From Aromatoleum bremense (GTDB taxonomy: Bacteria > Pseudomonadota > Gammaproteobacteria > Burkholderiales > Rhodocyclaceae), in NCBI RefSeq assembly GCF_017894365.1, contig NZ_CP059467.1:3658001-3722000 (forward strand): a stretch of 64,000 nucleotides of DNA, written 5' to 3'. Under the pieces are notes generated by a model that worked only from the letters and a program-made list of their open reading frames with translations, did not search any database and was not told the DNA's origin. Every line of letters begins with the position of its first letter. Position 1 is the first letter of the stretch. Below, piece by piece: positions 13,141 through 23,038 of the stretch. The translations under genes and the position numbers were made by a program.

Positions 13141-13989
13141 TCACAGCGCGATCAGGGTTTGCCGTCCGTACCACTGCTCGCCGGCGTCGAGCTCGATCCT
13201 GCGGCGCGCGGCCGCGGCTTCGACGCACAGCATGTGCCGGAAGCCGTTGGCCGGCATGTCGGGCAGTTGCGCGCAGCGCTGTTCCCACGGGTTCCACACC
13301 ACGACGTCCGGAAAGCCTTCGACATTGATGCCGAGGCTGCGCCAGCCATCGCGCAGCAGCAACGGGCGCTGCACGTCGTGATAGACGCGGTCGGTCTCGG
13401 CTTCGACGACGAGCGCCTCGCCGCTGTCGCGCTTGATCCGGTCGTTGTCCGCGGCGTCGCGGTATTCGTGGCCGTGCAGGCCCTCGAGGCGCGCGTTCTC
13501 GACTTCGCGCACGCGCAAGTAGGTGTGCAGCGCGGCGGTGAACGCAAACGACGCGTGGCCGGTGTTCTCGACTTCGAACTCGACGCCGAGGCGTTCGTTT
13601 TCGATGATCACCGTCACCTCGGCGGAGAAGCGCTGCGGCCACGCCGCGTAGCTCGCATCGTCTTCGCTCGTCGTCAGCGTCACCAGCGCGAAGTCGTCGC
13701 CGCTGCGCTGCTCGCCAAGGCTCCAAGGCCGGGTGCGCACGAGGCCGTGCTTCGGCAGCTTGCCGAGCGTGGCGAACTGCGGAAAGCATACCGGGATGCC
13801 GCCGCGAATCGCCGTGCTGCCGTCGTGCCGTGCCTGCGGACTGAGGTACAGCCACTCGCTGCCGCCGGCCGGTGTCCAGGACAGCACCTGGGCGCCGAAC
13901 AACGAGACGACCGCCTGCGCGCCGCCCGGCGTGCGCAGGACGAGCGCGGGTTGATCGTGGAAGGTGCGTGTTTCGATGGATGCGGTCAT
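13141..13989 (-). CDS. D-hexose-6-phosphate mutarotase (aldose 1-epimerase family)
   Basis: A 282-residue protein of the YeaD-type galactose-mutarotase-like family, which interconverts alpha and beta anomers of hexose 6-phosphates. Conserved stretches include GGIPVCFPQF, KHGLVRTRPW with the catalytic-region His, and AALHTYLRV with the second His. Length is normal for the family. It lies on the same strand as the CoA-ligase/acetyltransferase gene, 51 bases downstream of its stop. Substrate range cannot be told from sequence. Confidence 0.88.
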   Translation of the reverse strand: MTASIETRTFHDQPALVLRTPGGAQAVVSLFGAQVLSWTPAGGSEWLYLSPQARHDGSTAIRGGIPVCFPQFATLGKLPKHGLVRTRPWSLGEQRSGDDFALVTLTTSEDDASYAAWPQRFSAEVTVIIENERLGVEFEVENTGHASFAFTAALHTYLRVREVENARLEGLHGHEYRDAADNDRIKRDSGEALVVEAETDRVYHDVQRPLLLRDGWRSLGINVEGFPDVVVWNPWEQRCAQLPDMPANGFRHMLCVEAAAARRRIELDAGEQWYGRQTLIAL

Positions 13990-14040
13990 GAGCGGGTAAG
14001 GTGGGATCGGTCCTGGGGGGAGAGGGAGAGTCTCGGGGGG

Positions 14041-16728
14041 TCAGTCCTGCAGCGGGAGCACGCCGATCTTGACGGTGCTGTCTTCCGGATCGTTCGACAG
14101 CGTGAAGCCGAGCCCCTGCACGAACTTCAGCATCCGCTCGTTGTTCGCGAGGAATACGCCGTTCATGTACATGATGCCCTTGTTGCGCGCCGTCTCGATG
14201 AGGATCCCCATCAGCTTGCGCGCGAGGCCGTGGCGCTGCCAGGCGTCGGCGACGACAATGGCGAATTCGCAGGATTCGCCGTCCGGATTCACCGCGTAGC
14301 GGCACACGCCGATCTCGACTTCCTTGCCGTCTTCCTGGATCGTCGCGAGGAACGCCATCTCGCGGTCGTAGTCGATCTGCGTCAGCCGCGCGACCATCGC
14401 CGGCGGCAGCTCGCGCATCGTGTTCATGAAGCGGTAGTACTTCGTCTCGGCCGACAGCGTGCGCACGAACTCGACTTCGAGCTCGGCGTCTTCCGGCTTG
14501 ATCGGCCGGATCGTGACCTCGACGCCGTCGACACTCGACCACTTCGTGATGAGCTGCGACGGATACGGATGGATCGCCATGTGCGCGTAGCGGTCGACCG
14601 ACGGCGAGACGTTCTCGACCGTCACGCGCGCGTCGACGGCGACGGCGCCGTTCTCGTCGACGATCAGCGGATTGATCTCGAGCTCGGTGATCCACGGCAG
14701 TTCGCACACCATCTCGGAGACGCGCAGCAACACGAACTCCAGCGACTCCATATTCACCGGCGGCATGTTGCGGAATTCGCCGAGCAGCACCGACACGCGC
14801 GACGACTTGATCAGGTCGCGCACGAGGTAGTGGTTCAGCGGCGGCAGCGCGATTTCCATGTCGCGGTTCGCGACCACGCGGTTGCCGCCTTCGCCGAAAG
14901 TGATCACCGGGCCGAACACCGCGTCGCGCCTGACGCCGACGACGAGTTCCCGGCCGTTGCGCTTGAGGATCATCGGCTCGATCGCGACGCCGTTGATCGT
15001 CGCCGCGGGCTTGTTCTTGCGCACTTCCTCGAGGATTTCCTGGTACGCGGTGCGCACCGCCGCGAGGCTGCCGAGATTGAGCCGCACGCCGCCGGAGTCA
15101 GCCTTGTGGATGATCGACGGCGAGTCGATCTTCATCACCACCGGCAGGCCGATTTCCTCGGCGAGCACCATGGCCTCGGTCGCCGAGCGCGCGACCACCG
15201 TCTGCGCGATCGGGATGCGGAACGCGGCGAGCAGCGCCTTCGATTCCATCGAGTTGAGCACCTTGCGGCGCTCGGCCAGCGCGGTCTCGATGACCAGCCG
15301 CGCGCTCTCGACGCTCGGCGGATTGAGGTGCGACAGCGACGCCGGCGTCTGCATCAGCAGCTTCTGGTTGCGGTAGTACGCCGACAGGTGGCTGAACAGC
15401 TCGACCGCCGGCTCCGGGGTGCGGAAAGTCGGGATGCCGGCGGCTTCGAAAACCTTGCGCCCGGGGCCGACCAGCTGCTCGCCCATCCAGCACGTCACGA
15501 CCGGCTTGTCGGCGGTCTTCTCGAGCTCGACGACCGCCTCGGCGACCGCGGTCGGATCGGTGTTGGCCTGCGGCGTCAGCATCACCAGCACGCCGTCGAC
15601 GTTCGGCCCTTCGAGCACCGCCTGAACGGCCTTGCGATAACGCTCGACGTCCGCGTCGCCGAGGATGTCCACCGGGTTGCCGTGCGACCATCCGGCCGGC
15701 AGCGCGGCGTTGAGCTTTTCCATCGTGCCGTCCGAGAACTCGGAAAGCGGGATATCCAGGTCGGCCGCGCGGTCGGCCGCCATCACGCCCGGCCCGCCGC
15801 CGTTGGTGACGATCGCCAGGCGGTTGCCGCGCGGGCGGAAGTGCGAGAACAGCGCGTTCGCCGCGGCGAACAGCTGCCCCATGTTGTACAGCCGGATGAC
15901 GCCGGCTCGCCGCAGTGCAGCATCGAAGACCGCATCGTTGCCGCTCATCGAGCCCGAGTGCGAGCGGATCGCGCGCGACACGTCCGGGTGGCGCCCCACC
16001 TTGATCAGCAGCACCGGCTTGACGCGCGCCGCGCCGCGCAGCGCGCTCATGAAGCGGCGCGCGTCGCGGATGCCTTCGACATACATGATGATGCTCTCGG
16101 TGCGCGGGTCCGAGATCATGTATTCGAGCACTTCGCCGAAGTCGATGTCGCTCGACGAGCCGAGCGAGACGACCGCCGAGAAGCCGATGTTGTTCGGTTC
16201 CGCCCAGTCCAGGATCGACGTGCACAGCGCCCCGGACTGTGAGATCAGGCCGATCGTGCCCTTGATCGCGCTGACATGCGCGAACGTCGCGTTCAGGCCC
16301 AGCACCGGACGCATGATGCCGAGGCAGTTCGGGCCGAGCAGGCGAATGCGGTAGCGGCGCGCGGCCTCGACGACGTGGCGTTCGAGCAGCGCGCCGCGCG
16401 CGCCGGTCTCGGAGAATCCGGTCGACATGATGATGACCGCCTTCACGCCGGCGCGACCGCAGCTCTCGACGATCGATAGCACCTGGTCGGCGCGCACTGC
16501 GATGACCACGAGGTCGAGGCGGTGCGGCACGTCCTCGACCGATTTGTAGCAGGGCACGCCGAGCACGGATTCGTGCTTGGGGTTGACGGCGAACAGCCGG
16601 CCGCGGAAACCCGCGTTCTGCATGTTGCGGATCACCACGTTGCCCAGGGATGCTTCACGCTGGCTCGCGCCGATCACGCCGACCGATTTGGGTTCGAGCA
16701 GGGGACTGAGGTAGTGCTTCTCTTTCAT
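14041..16728 (-). CDS. ADP-forming acyl-CoA synthetase-like protein fused to a GNAT acetyltransferase
   Basis: An 895-residue two-part protein. Residues 1-130 are a CoA-binding Rossmann fold (VGVIGASQREASLG). A succinyl-CoA-ligase-like part follows, with the phospho-histidine segment IRSHSGSMSG around 250, then an ATP-grasp domain (about 480-700; KIDSPSIIHKADSGGVRLN). The last about 160 residues are a GNAT domain (CEFAIVVADAWQRHGLARKL). This is the architecture of the protein lysine acetyltransferase Pat/YfiQ (PatZ), which acetylates enzymes such as acetyl-CoA synthetase. The apparent phospho-histidine region is retained, whereas many Pat proteins are said to lack ligase activity; the sequence does not settle whether it still acts as a ligase. 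Confidence 0.88.
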   Translation of the reverse strand: MKEKHYLSPLLEPKSVGVIGASQREASLGNVVIRNMQNAGFRGRLFAVNPKHESVLGVPCYKSVEDVPHRLDLVVIAVRADQVLSIVESCGRAGVKAVIIMSTGFSETGARGALLERHVVEAARRYRIRLLGPNCLGIMRPVLGLNATFAHVSAIKGTIGLISQSGALCTSILDWAEPNNIGFSAVVSLGSSSDIDFGEVLEYMISDPRTESIIMYVEGIRDARRFMSALRGAARVKPVLLIKVGRHPDVSRAIRSHSGSMSGNDAVFDAALRRAGVIRLYNMGQLFAAANALFSHFRPRGNRLAIVTNGGGPGVMAADRAADLDIPLSEFSDGTMEKLNAALPAGWSHGNPVDILGDADVERYRKAVQAVLEGPNVDGVLVMLTPQANTDPTAVAEAVVELEKTADKPVVTCWMGEQLVGPGRKVFEAAGIPTFRTPEPAVELFSHLSAYYRNQKLLMQTPASLSHLNPPSVESARLVIETALAERRKVLNSMESKALLAAFRIPIAQTVVARSATEAMVLAEEIGLPVVMKIDSPSIIHKADSGGVRLNLGSLAAVRTAYQEILEEVRKNKPAATINGVAIEPMILKRNGRELVVGVRRDAVFGPVITFGEGGNRVVANRDMEIALPPLNHYLVRDLIKSSRVSVLLGEFRNMPPVNMESLEFVLLRVSEMVCELPWITELEINPLIVDENGAVAVDARVTVENVSPSVDRYAHMAIHPYPSQLITKWSSVDGVEVTIRPIKPEDAELEVEFVRTLSAETKYYRFMNTMRELPPAMVARLTQIDYDREMAFLATIQEDGKEVEIGVCRYAVNPDGESCEFAIVVADAWQRHGLARKLMGILIETARNKGIMYMNGVFLANNERMLKFVQGLGFTLSNDPEDSTVKIGVLPLQD

Positions 16729-16961
16729 TTTTATCGCCTGGATGCAGGGTCCGTAACCGCTGGCCGTGGGTGACGAGGCCTTGGAAACCTTCGTTGGCCA
16801 CGCTTCGATGAGTACCGGAATTGCAGTCGTTACAGTCTGGTCGAATCTGAGCCGAGTGCAAGCTTACTGCAGTGCACCATGAGCCATTGTGCCATAAGTG
16901 GCAAGGCATTCCGATCGGGACTTGCCGCAATCCGGGGCGGCGCATCCGATGGCGGGGGCAT

Positions 16962-18686
16962 TCATCGGCCGAGCGTGAAATAGAAGCTTGCGCCCTCGCC
17001 GGGCTTTGATTTCGCCCAGATCTGCCCGCCGTGGCGCTCGATGATGCGGTAGGTCGTCGCGAGGCCTATCCCGGAGCCCGGAAAATCGGTGCTGCGGTGC
17101 AGGCGATGAAAGGCGCGGAACAGGTTGCTGGCGAACGTCATGTCGAAGCCTGCGCCGTCGTCCGTGATGCAGAACACCCGCTGGCCCAGATCGCGCTTGG
17201 CCGTCAGCGAGATGTGCGCGACCGCGTTGCGCGAAGAAAACTTCCAGGCGTTGCCGAGCAGGTTCTGGAGCGCGAGCTGCATCAGTCCGCGGTCGGCCGT
17301 CACGATCAGGTCCCTCGTTATTTCCACCTCGACGCACCGGTCCGGCTCGTTCTTGCGCAGCTCGTCGATGATCTGGATCGCGAGTTCCGACAGATCGAAT
17401 GTTTCCCTCTGCAGCGAGTGGCGCGCCAGCTGCGCGAGCTTGATCAGGTCGTCGATGAGGTGCGACATGCGCATGCCGGCCTTGCGGATGCGCCCGATAT
17501 GCTCCCGTGCGTCCGGCTCGAGGCCGTCGCCGAGTTCTTCCTCGAGGATGCGGGCGAACCCGTCGATCGCGCGCAGCGGTGCGCGCAGGTCGTGGGACAC
17601 CGAATACGAAAACGCCTCGAGCTCGCGGTTCGACGCTTCCAGCTCGGCGGTGCGGGCGCGGACCCGGGCTTCGAGTTCCCGGTTGAGATTGCGCAGCGTC
17701 ATCTCGGCGATCTTGCGCGTCGAAATGTCGAACAGCGTTCCTGCCAGGCCGCGCGGCGCCGTGCCGTCTTCGTTGCCGCGGTCCACGCGATGCGCGGTCG
17801 CCTCGACCCAGCGTATCTCGCCGTTTTGCGTCAGCAGCCGCAATTGGGCGCTCCACGCCGGGAGCTCCTGCCGGAAAACCAGCGATATCTGGTGCCACGC
17901 CGCGGTGCGATCGTCGGGGTGGAAGTGATCCACCAGCGCGGTGTCGAGGCTCTCCTTCAGCATGTAGCCGGTGATCGTTTCCCAACCCCGGTTCAGGAAC
18001 GTCAGCCGGCCGCTTTCATCGGTGCGGAAGATGATCTCGTTGACCGACTCGATCAGCTCGCGATAGCGCACCTGGTTCTCGCGCAGCGACTGGTCGGACT
18101 CGACCCGGTGCGTGATGTCCCGCCCGATGCCGTGGTAGCCGGCGAAGCTTCCGTCGTGGTAGAGCGGGCGCCCGACCAGTTCGAGATAGCGGCGCCTCCC
18201 GGTGCTGTCGCGACGGCACAGCGTCAGGTTCAGCGGTGCCTGCTGCGCGAGGCTCGCACGGCATGCGTCCCAGCTTTGCGCCGATGCGTCCCCGCAGTCG
18301 AGTTCCCACGGCGTGTGGCCGAGGAATTCGAGTGGGTCGATTCGCGAGTGCTCCTGCAGGCCCGCGGTGATGTGGACATAGCAGTGTTGCGCGTCGGTCT
18401 TCCATTGCCAGTCGGACGAGAGATCGAGCAGTTCGGCGAGTTCGGCGGAATCGAAGCCGGCGGCGCCGGGCGCCTCGGGGGCCGCCGCCCGGCGCCGGAA
18501 AACATGCCAGCCGCACAGCGCGATGAGGACCAGGAGCAGGCCTGCGAGCGGCGCGAGCAGTGGCAGCGCGGAGGCGAACAGCGATGACTGGGCCAGCAGT
18601 GGGTGCGGAGTCATCAGCGCCGCCGCGAGTGCCGCCCCGGCAAGTCGACGCGCCGACGACTGAAAAGACTCATGAGACGTTTTCAC
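16962..18686 (-). CDS. PAS-domain sensor histidine kinase, orphan
   Basis: A membrane sensor kinase of about 574 residues. I chose the GTG at 18684-18686 because it yields a normal signal-like start (VKTSHESFQSSARRLAGA); an ATG at 18800 would add 38 unlikely residues. Two hydrophobic stretches lie within the first 70 residues, then two PAS domains (the second contains YRELIESVNEIIF and GWETITGYM) with a PAC motif, and a short coiled coil. The HisKA H-box is FSYSVSHDLRAPLRAIDGF, the N-box LALQNLLGNAWKF, and the ATP lid GSGIGLATTYRIIERHGG. No response regulator is adjacent. The histidine-to-output partner is unknown. Confidence 0.88.
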   Translation of the reverse strand: MKTSHESFQSSARRLAGAALAAALMTPHPLLAQSSLFASALPLLAPLAGLLLVLIALCGWHVFRRRAAAPEAPGAAGFDSAELAELLDLSSDWQWKTDAQHCYVHITAGLQEHSRIDPLEFLGHTPWELDCGDASAQSWDACRASLAQQAPLNLTLCRRDSTGRRRYLELVGRPLYHDGSFAGYHGIGRDITHRVESDQSLRENQVRYRELIESVNEIIFRTDESGRLTFLNRGWETITGYMLKESLDTALVDHFHPDDRTAAWHQISLVFRQELPAWSAQLRLLTQNGEIRWVEATAHRVDRGNEDGTAPRGLAGTLFDISTRKIAEMTLRNLNRELEARVRARTAELEASNRELEAFSYSVSHDLRAPLRAIDGFARILEEELGDGLEPDAREHIGRIRKAGMRMSHLIDDLIKLAQLARHSLQRETFDLSELAIQIIDELRKNEPDRCVEVEITRDLIVTADRGLMQLALQNLLGNAWKFSSRNAVAHISLTAKRDLGQRVFCITDDGAGFDMTFASNLFRAFHRLHRSTDFPGSGIGLATTYRIIERHGGQIWAKSKPGEGASFYFTLGR

Positions 18687-18913
18687 AGTGTTTTCGTCGG
18701 AGTGAGTCGGGATCGAAACCACGGATGGCCCGCGCTCGTCAGGGAATCTTACCTGCCGGGGCGGGTGCTCGGCGCGCCATTGCCCTGAATTGTTACGCAT
18801 AAACCGGACGGGTGGCTTAATCGACTACCCGAAACGGGTTCCGGATGCGATGCCGGCCCTGTCGTCGATGTCGCCTCGCCGATGACGCCTCGTCATGCAC
18901 CGGGGTGCCCTAG

Positions 18914-18919
18914 AATCGA
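18914..18919 (+). promoter_or_regulatory. Candidate -10 box (TAGAAT) before the methyltransferase gene
   Basis: TAGAAT within the context CCCTAGAATCGATG, about 40 bases before the ATG at 18959. It matches five of six positions of the sigma-70 -10 consensus. No convincing -35 element is visible at 16-18 bases upstream. A 13-bp inverted repeat, ACCCGAAACGGGT, lies further upstream at 18827-18839 and could be an operator. Confidence 0.35.
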
Positions 18920-18958
18920 TGCCGTGCGCCACTCCGGATGACGACAGAAAGGAAAACG

Positions 18959-19525
18959 ATGACCATATCCCCAGATTCAGCCATTGCCGGCCCTTCGGCC
19001 TGGGTCGCGCGCTTCGCGCCGCTGATCCCCGCCGGTGGCCGCGTGCTCGACTTCGCGTGCGGCCGCGGCCGGCATGCGCGCTGGCTGGCCCGCCACGGCT
19101 GGGAGGTCGAGGCGGTGGACCGGGACGCGGCGGCGCTGGCGACGTTCGCCGGCGAGCCGCGCGTCAGCGTCGCCCAGGCGGACCTCGAAGGCGGCGACTG
19201 GCCTTACGGGACCGCGTGCTTCGATGCGATCGTCGTGACCAATTACCTCTACCGGCCGCGCCTCGGGCTGCTGCTCGACTGCCTCGCCGCGGACGGCGTG
19301 CTGATCTACGAAACCTTCATGCTCGGCAACGAGCGCTTCGGCAGGCCCGGCAACCCGGAGTTCCTGCTGTGCCCCGGCGAACTGCTCGAACGCCTCGTCG
19401 GCGATTACACGATCGTCGCCTTCGAGCAGGGCGAGGTCACCCAGCCGCGGCCGGCGGTCGTGCAGCGCGTGTGCGCCGTGAAGGGCCAGGGCATCACGGT
19501 GTTGCCGGATCGGCCACTCGCCTAG
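18959..19525 (+). CDS. SAM-dependent methyltransferase (class I)
   Basis: A 188-residue cytoplasmic protein with SAM-binding motif I VLDFACGRGRHARWLA near residues 26-41, the acidic motif II VEAVDRD, and motif post-I/IV region FDAIVVTNYLYRP. The start at 18959 is preceded by AAGGAA at ideal spacing; an in-frame ATG 21 bases upstream is less well placed. The family resembles TehB-like or small tellurite/thiopurine-type methyltransferases, but the substrate cannot be named. Its last 32 bases overlap the 3' end of selU on the opposite strand, so the two genes are convergent. Confidence 0.85.
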   Translation: MTISPDSAIAGPSAWVARFAPLIPAGGRVLDFACGRGRHARWLARHGWEVEAVDRDAAALATFAGEPRVSVAQADLEGGDWPYGTACFDAIVVTNYLYRPRLGLLLDCLAADGVLIYETFMLGNERFGRPGNPEFLLCPGELLERLVGDYTIVAFEQGEVTQPRPAVVQRVCAVKGQGITVLPDRPLA

Positions 19526-20588
19526 GCTCCGCGGGCTGCGCCGCGGCGGCGGCGAGTATCCGCCGTGCCAGCGCCTCGATGCCGGCCGGTGACAGGTCGT
19601 CGCTGGCGAAGGTCGGCGCGGTCGGAAAGCGGGTGAAATTCCTGTTCTGCGAACGGCGGTACAGCGGGTCGTAGTGCAGGTCGATGAACTCGGCGAAGAG
19701 CGTCGGCAGGTCGTGCGCCGCGGCGAGCGCCTTCCAGCGCTCCAGCGTCTCGTTGCTCTGCAGGCCCCTGAGGAAGTCGATCTTCTTCTGCAGGTCGGCG
19801 ATGTCGTCGCCGAGGTAGGCGTAGTCGCGCACGAGGAACTCGAGGCGTGCCTCGCGGCTTGCCTCGATCGCGACGCAGGGGCTCGCGCGCATCTGCCGGA
19901 TCAGCGCCTCGGGCACCTGGATGCGGCCGATCTTGCGGCTTTCGGCCTCGACGAACACCGGCCGCGCCGGGTCGAGCTCGCGCAAGGTGCGGAACAGTTC
20001 GGTTTCGAACGATTTCTGCGTCGGCTGCGGGCGGTCCGGCAGCGCGCCGAGCACCGAGCCCTTGTGCGCAGCGAGATGCTCGAGGTCGAGCACCTGCGCG
20101 CCGAGCCCCGCGAGCGCGTCGAGGACGCGCGTCTTGGCGCTGCCGGTGGCCCCGCACACCACGCGCAGGTCGAAGCGCGCCGGCAGCTCTTCGAGTTCCG
20201 CGACCACCATCCGGCGCCACGTCTTGTAGCCGCCTTCAAGCTGGCACGCATCCCAGCCGATCAGCCGCAGCCAGGTGACGAACGCGCCGCTGCGCTGGCC
20301 GCCGCGCCAGCAATACACCAGCGGCCGCCAGTTCTTCGGCTTGTCGTGGAAGCGGGTCCTGAGGTGATGCGCGATGTTCTCGGCGACCATCGCCGCGCCG
20401 ACGCGGCGCGCCTCGAACGCGGACTGCTGCTTGTAGATCGTGCCGACGACGACGCGCTGCGCGTTGTCGAGCACCGGGCAGCTGATCGCGCCGGGAATGC
20501 GGTCTTCGTCGAATTCCGCCGGGCTGCGGGCGTCGATGATCTCGTCAAAGGCGGACAGCTGTGCTACGGTCGCGATGCCTTTTTTCAT
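19494..20588 (-). CDS. selU: tRNA 2-selenouridine synthase
   Basis: A 364-residue enzyme (SelU, also MnmH) that replaces sulfur by selenium in 2-thiouridine at the tRNA wobble position, using selenophosphate. The rhodanese-like domain (1-130) carries the active-site loop VYCWRGGQRSG with the catalytic Cys. The second half has a P-loop, GATGSAKTRVLDAL, in which the usual GSGKT reads GSAKT. The start MKKGIATVAQ was chosen because longer versions overlap the region before selD. It is divergent from selD, its selenophosphate supplier, with 55 bases between the starts, so both probably share a control region. Confidence 0.95.
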   Translation of the reverse strand: MKKGIATVAQLSAFDEIIDARSPAEFDEDRIPGAISCPVLDNAQRVVVGTIYKQQSAFEARRVGAAMVAENIAHHLRTRFHDKPKNWRPLVYCWRGGQRSGAFVTWLRLIGWDACQLEGGYKTWRRMVVAELEELPARFDLRVVCGATGSAKTRVLDALAGLGAQVLDLEHLAAHKGSVLGALPDRPQPTQKSFETELFRTLRELDPARPVFVEAESRKIGRIQVPEALIRQMRASPCVAIEASREARLEFLVRDYAYLGDDIADLQKKIDFLRGLQSNETLERWKALAAAHDLPTLFAEFIDLHYDPLYRRSQNRNFTRFPTAPTFASDDLSPAGIEALARRILAAAAAQPAEPRRVADPATP

Positions 20589-20643
20589 GCGTTGTCGCGG
20601 TGCTCCGGCCTGCGCCGGGCAACCGTTTCTCCCCCTGGAATCC

Positions 20644-21684
20644 ATGGATCAGATCAAACTCACGCAATTCTCCCACGGCGGCGGATGCGGCTGCAAAATC
20701 GCTCCCGCCGTGCTGTCGAAGCTGCTCGCGCACGCCCCGGCGGGCCTGGTCCCGCCGGACCTCCTGGTCGGCACCGAGACCGCCGACGACGCCGCGGTGT
20801 ATCGCCTCAATGAGCGCCAGGCGATCGTCGCGACGACCGACTTCTTCACGCCGATCGTCGATGATCCGTACGATTTCGGTCGCATCGCCGCGACCAACGC
20901 GCTGTCCGACGTGTACGCGATGGGCGGGCGGCCGATCATGGCGCTCGCGATCGTCGGCATGCCGATCGACAAGCTGCCGCCCGAAGTCATCGGCCGCATC
21001 CTCGAAGGCGGCGCCGCGGTGTGCCGCGACGCCGGCATCCCGATCGCCGGCGGACATTCGATCGACGTGCTCGAACCGATCTACGGGCTCGTCGGCCTCG
21101 GCGTCGTCGACCCCGCCCAAGTCAAGACCAACGCCGGCGCGCAGGCCGGCGACGTGCTGATCCTGACCAAGCCGCTCGGTATCGGCATCCTGTCGGCCGG
21201 GCTCAAGAAAGGCCTGATCAAAGATGCCGACTATGCCGCGATGCTGCACTGGACGACGCTCTTGAACCGGGTCGGGATGCGCCTGGCCGGCATGGCCGGC
21301 GTGCATGCGGTGACCGATGTCACCGGCTTCGGGCTGGCCGGCCACCTGCTCGAAATCTGCCGCGGCTCGGCCCTCGCGGCGAGCGTGACATTCGCCGAGC
21401 TGCCGACGATCGAAGCGGCGCTGCGGCTCGTGCGCGACGGCATCGCGACCGGCGCCTCGACGCGCAACTGGGCGAGCTACGGCGAATCGATCCGCTTCGC
21501 GGCCGAAGCGCCGGAGTGGCAGCGCAAGCTCGTCACCGATCCGCAGACCAGCGGCGGGCTCCTGATCGCCTGCGCGCCCGGCACCGTGGACGAGGTGCTC
21601 GCGGCGATCCGGGCGGAGCAGGGTAGCGACGGCCGCGTCATCGGCCGGATGGAGGCGGGCGAACCGCTGCTGCGGATCGTTTGA
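20644..21684 (+). CDS. selD: Selenide, water dikinase
   Basis: A 346-residue ATP-dependent enzyme making selenophosphate from selenide. It starts MDQIKLTQFSHGGGCGCKI; the catalytic Cys and Lys of the GCGCK motif are present, with Cys (not selenocysteine) at the active site. The AIRS-type ATP-binding segments follow (VGTETADDAAVYRL, DVYAMGGRPIMALAIV, VTDVTGFGLAGHL). Length is normal. Paired here with selU, it serves selenouridine formation in tRNA. No selA/selB is present in this window, so use for selenoproteins cannot be judged. Confidence 0.97.
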   Translation: MDQIKLTQFSHGGGCGCKIAPAVLSKLLAHAPAGLVPPDLLVGTETADDAAVYRLNERQAIVATTDFFTPIVDDPYDFGRIAATNALSDVYAMGGRPIMALAIVGMPIDKLPPEVIGRILEGGAAVCRDAGIPIAGGHSIDVLEPIYGLVGLGVVDPAQVKTNAGAQAGDVLILTKPLGIGILSAGLKKGLIKDADYAAMLHWTTLLNRVGMRLAGMAGVHAVTDVTGFGLAGHLLEICRGSALAASVTFAELPTIEAALRLVRDGIATGASTRNWASYGESIRFAAEAPEWQRKLVTDPQTSGGLLIACAPGTVDEVLAAIRAEQGSDGRVIGRMEAGEPLLRIV

Positions 21685-21717
21685 CGGCGCGGTGCGACCC
21701 CGGGCCGCGCGCAGCGG

Positions 21718-22312
21718 CTATCCCTTCAGCATCGACACGAGCTGCTTCCAGACGGTGTCGACGATGAGCTCCTGCGCTTCGGCGGTCGGGTGGATGCCGT
21801 CGGACTGGAACAGCTCGTGCCGGTCGGCGAAGCCGTCGAGCAGGAAAGGCACCAGCGGCACCTTGTGCTTGCGGGCGACCTCGGCGAAAGTCTGTTCGAA
21901 ACGCCGCGTGTAGGCCGGACCGTAGTTCGGCGGCATCTGCATGCCGACCAGCAGCACGCGGGCGCCGCGGCTGCGCGCGACCTCGATCATCGCCGCGAGG
22001 TTCTCGGCCAGCAGGCGTGGTGGCAGTCCGCGCAGGCCGTCGTTGGCGCCGAGTTCGATGATCAGCAGGTCCGGCGCGTGGCGGTCGAGCGCGGCCGGCA
22101 GTCGCGAGCGTCCGCCCGAGGACGTCTCGCCGCTGACGCTGCCGTTGATCACCGTGTGGCGGAACCCTTCGCGTTCGAGGCGCGTCTGCAGCAGGGTAGG
22201 CCAGTCCTGCTTCGGGCGCAGGCCGTAGCCGGCCGAGAGGCTGTCGCCCCACACCAGTATCGTTGCCGCCTGCGCGGCGCCCGAAACCATTATTGCGAAG
22301 AAGAAGATCACG

Positions 22313-22329
<17 letters not shown>
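21718..22329 (-). CDS. tesA: Multifunctional acyl-CoA thioesterase I / lysophospholipase L1 (SGNH esterase)
   Basis: A 203-residue secreted SGNH hydrolase. The signal peptide is MLLRSIVIFFFAIMVSGAAQA, with cleavage after AQA. The catalytic serine lies in block I WGDSLSAGYGL, Gly in block II (INGSVSGETSSGG), Asn in block III (ELGANDGLRG), and Asp/His in block V DGIHPTAEAQ. The protein is periplasmic by inference and hydrolyses acyl-CoA or lysophospholipid esters in E. coli. It is divergent from the ybbA-type ATPase gene, and the two 5' ends overlap by 17 bases, the same neighbourhood as tesA-ybbA in E. coli. Confidence 0.93.

Positions 22330-23034
<705 letters not shown>

Positions 23035-23038
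<4 letters not shown>

Noticed and set aside
20644..20700. Selenocysteine in SelD
   Set aside because: The active-site codon is TGC (Cys) in GCGCK and no in-frame TGA or SECIS-like hairpin is present.
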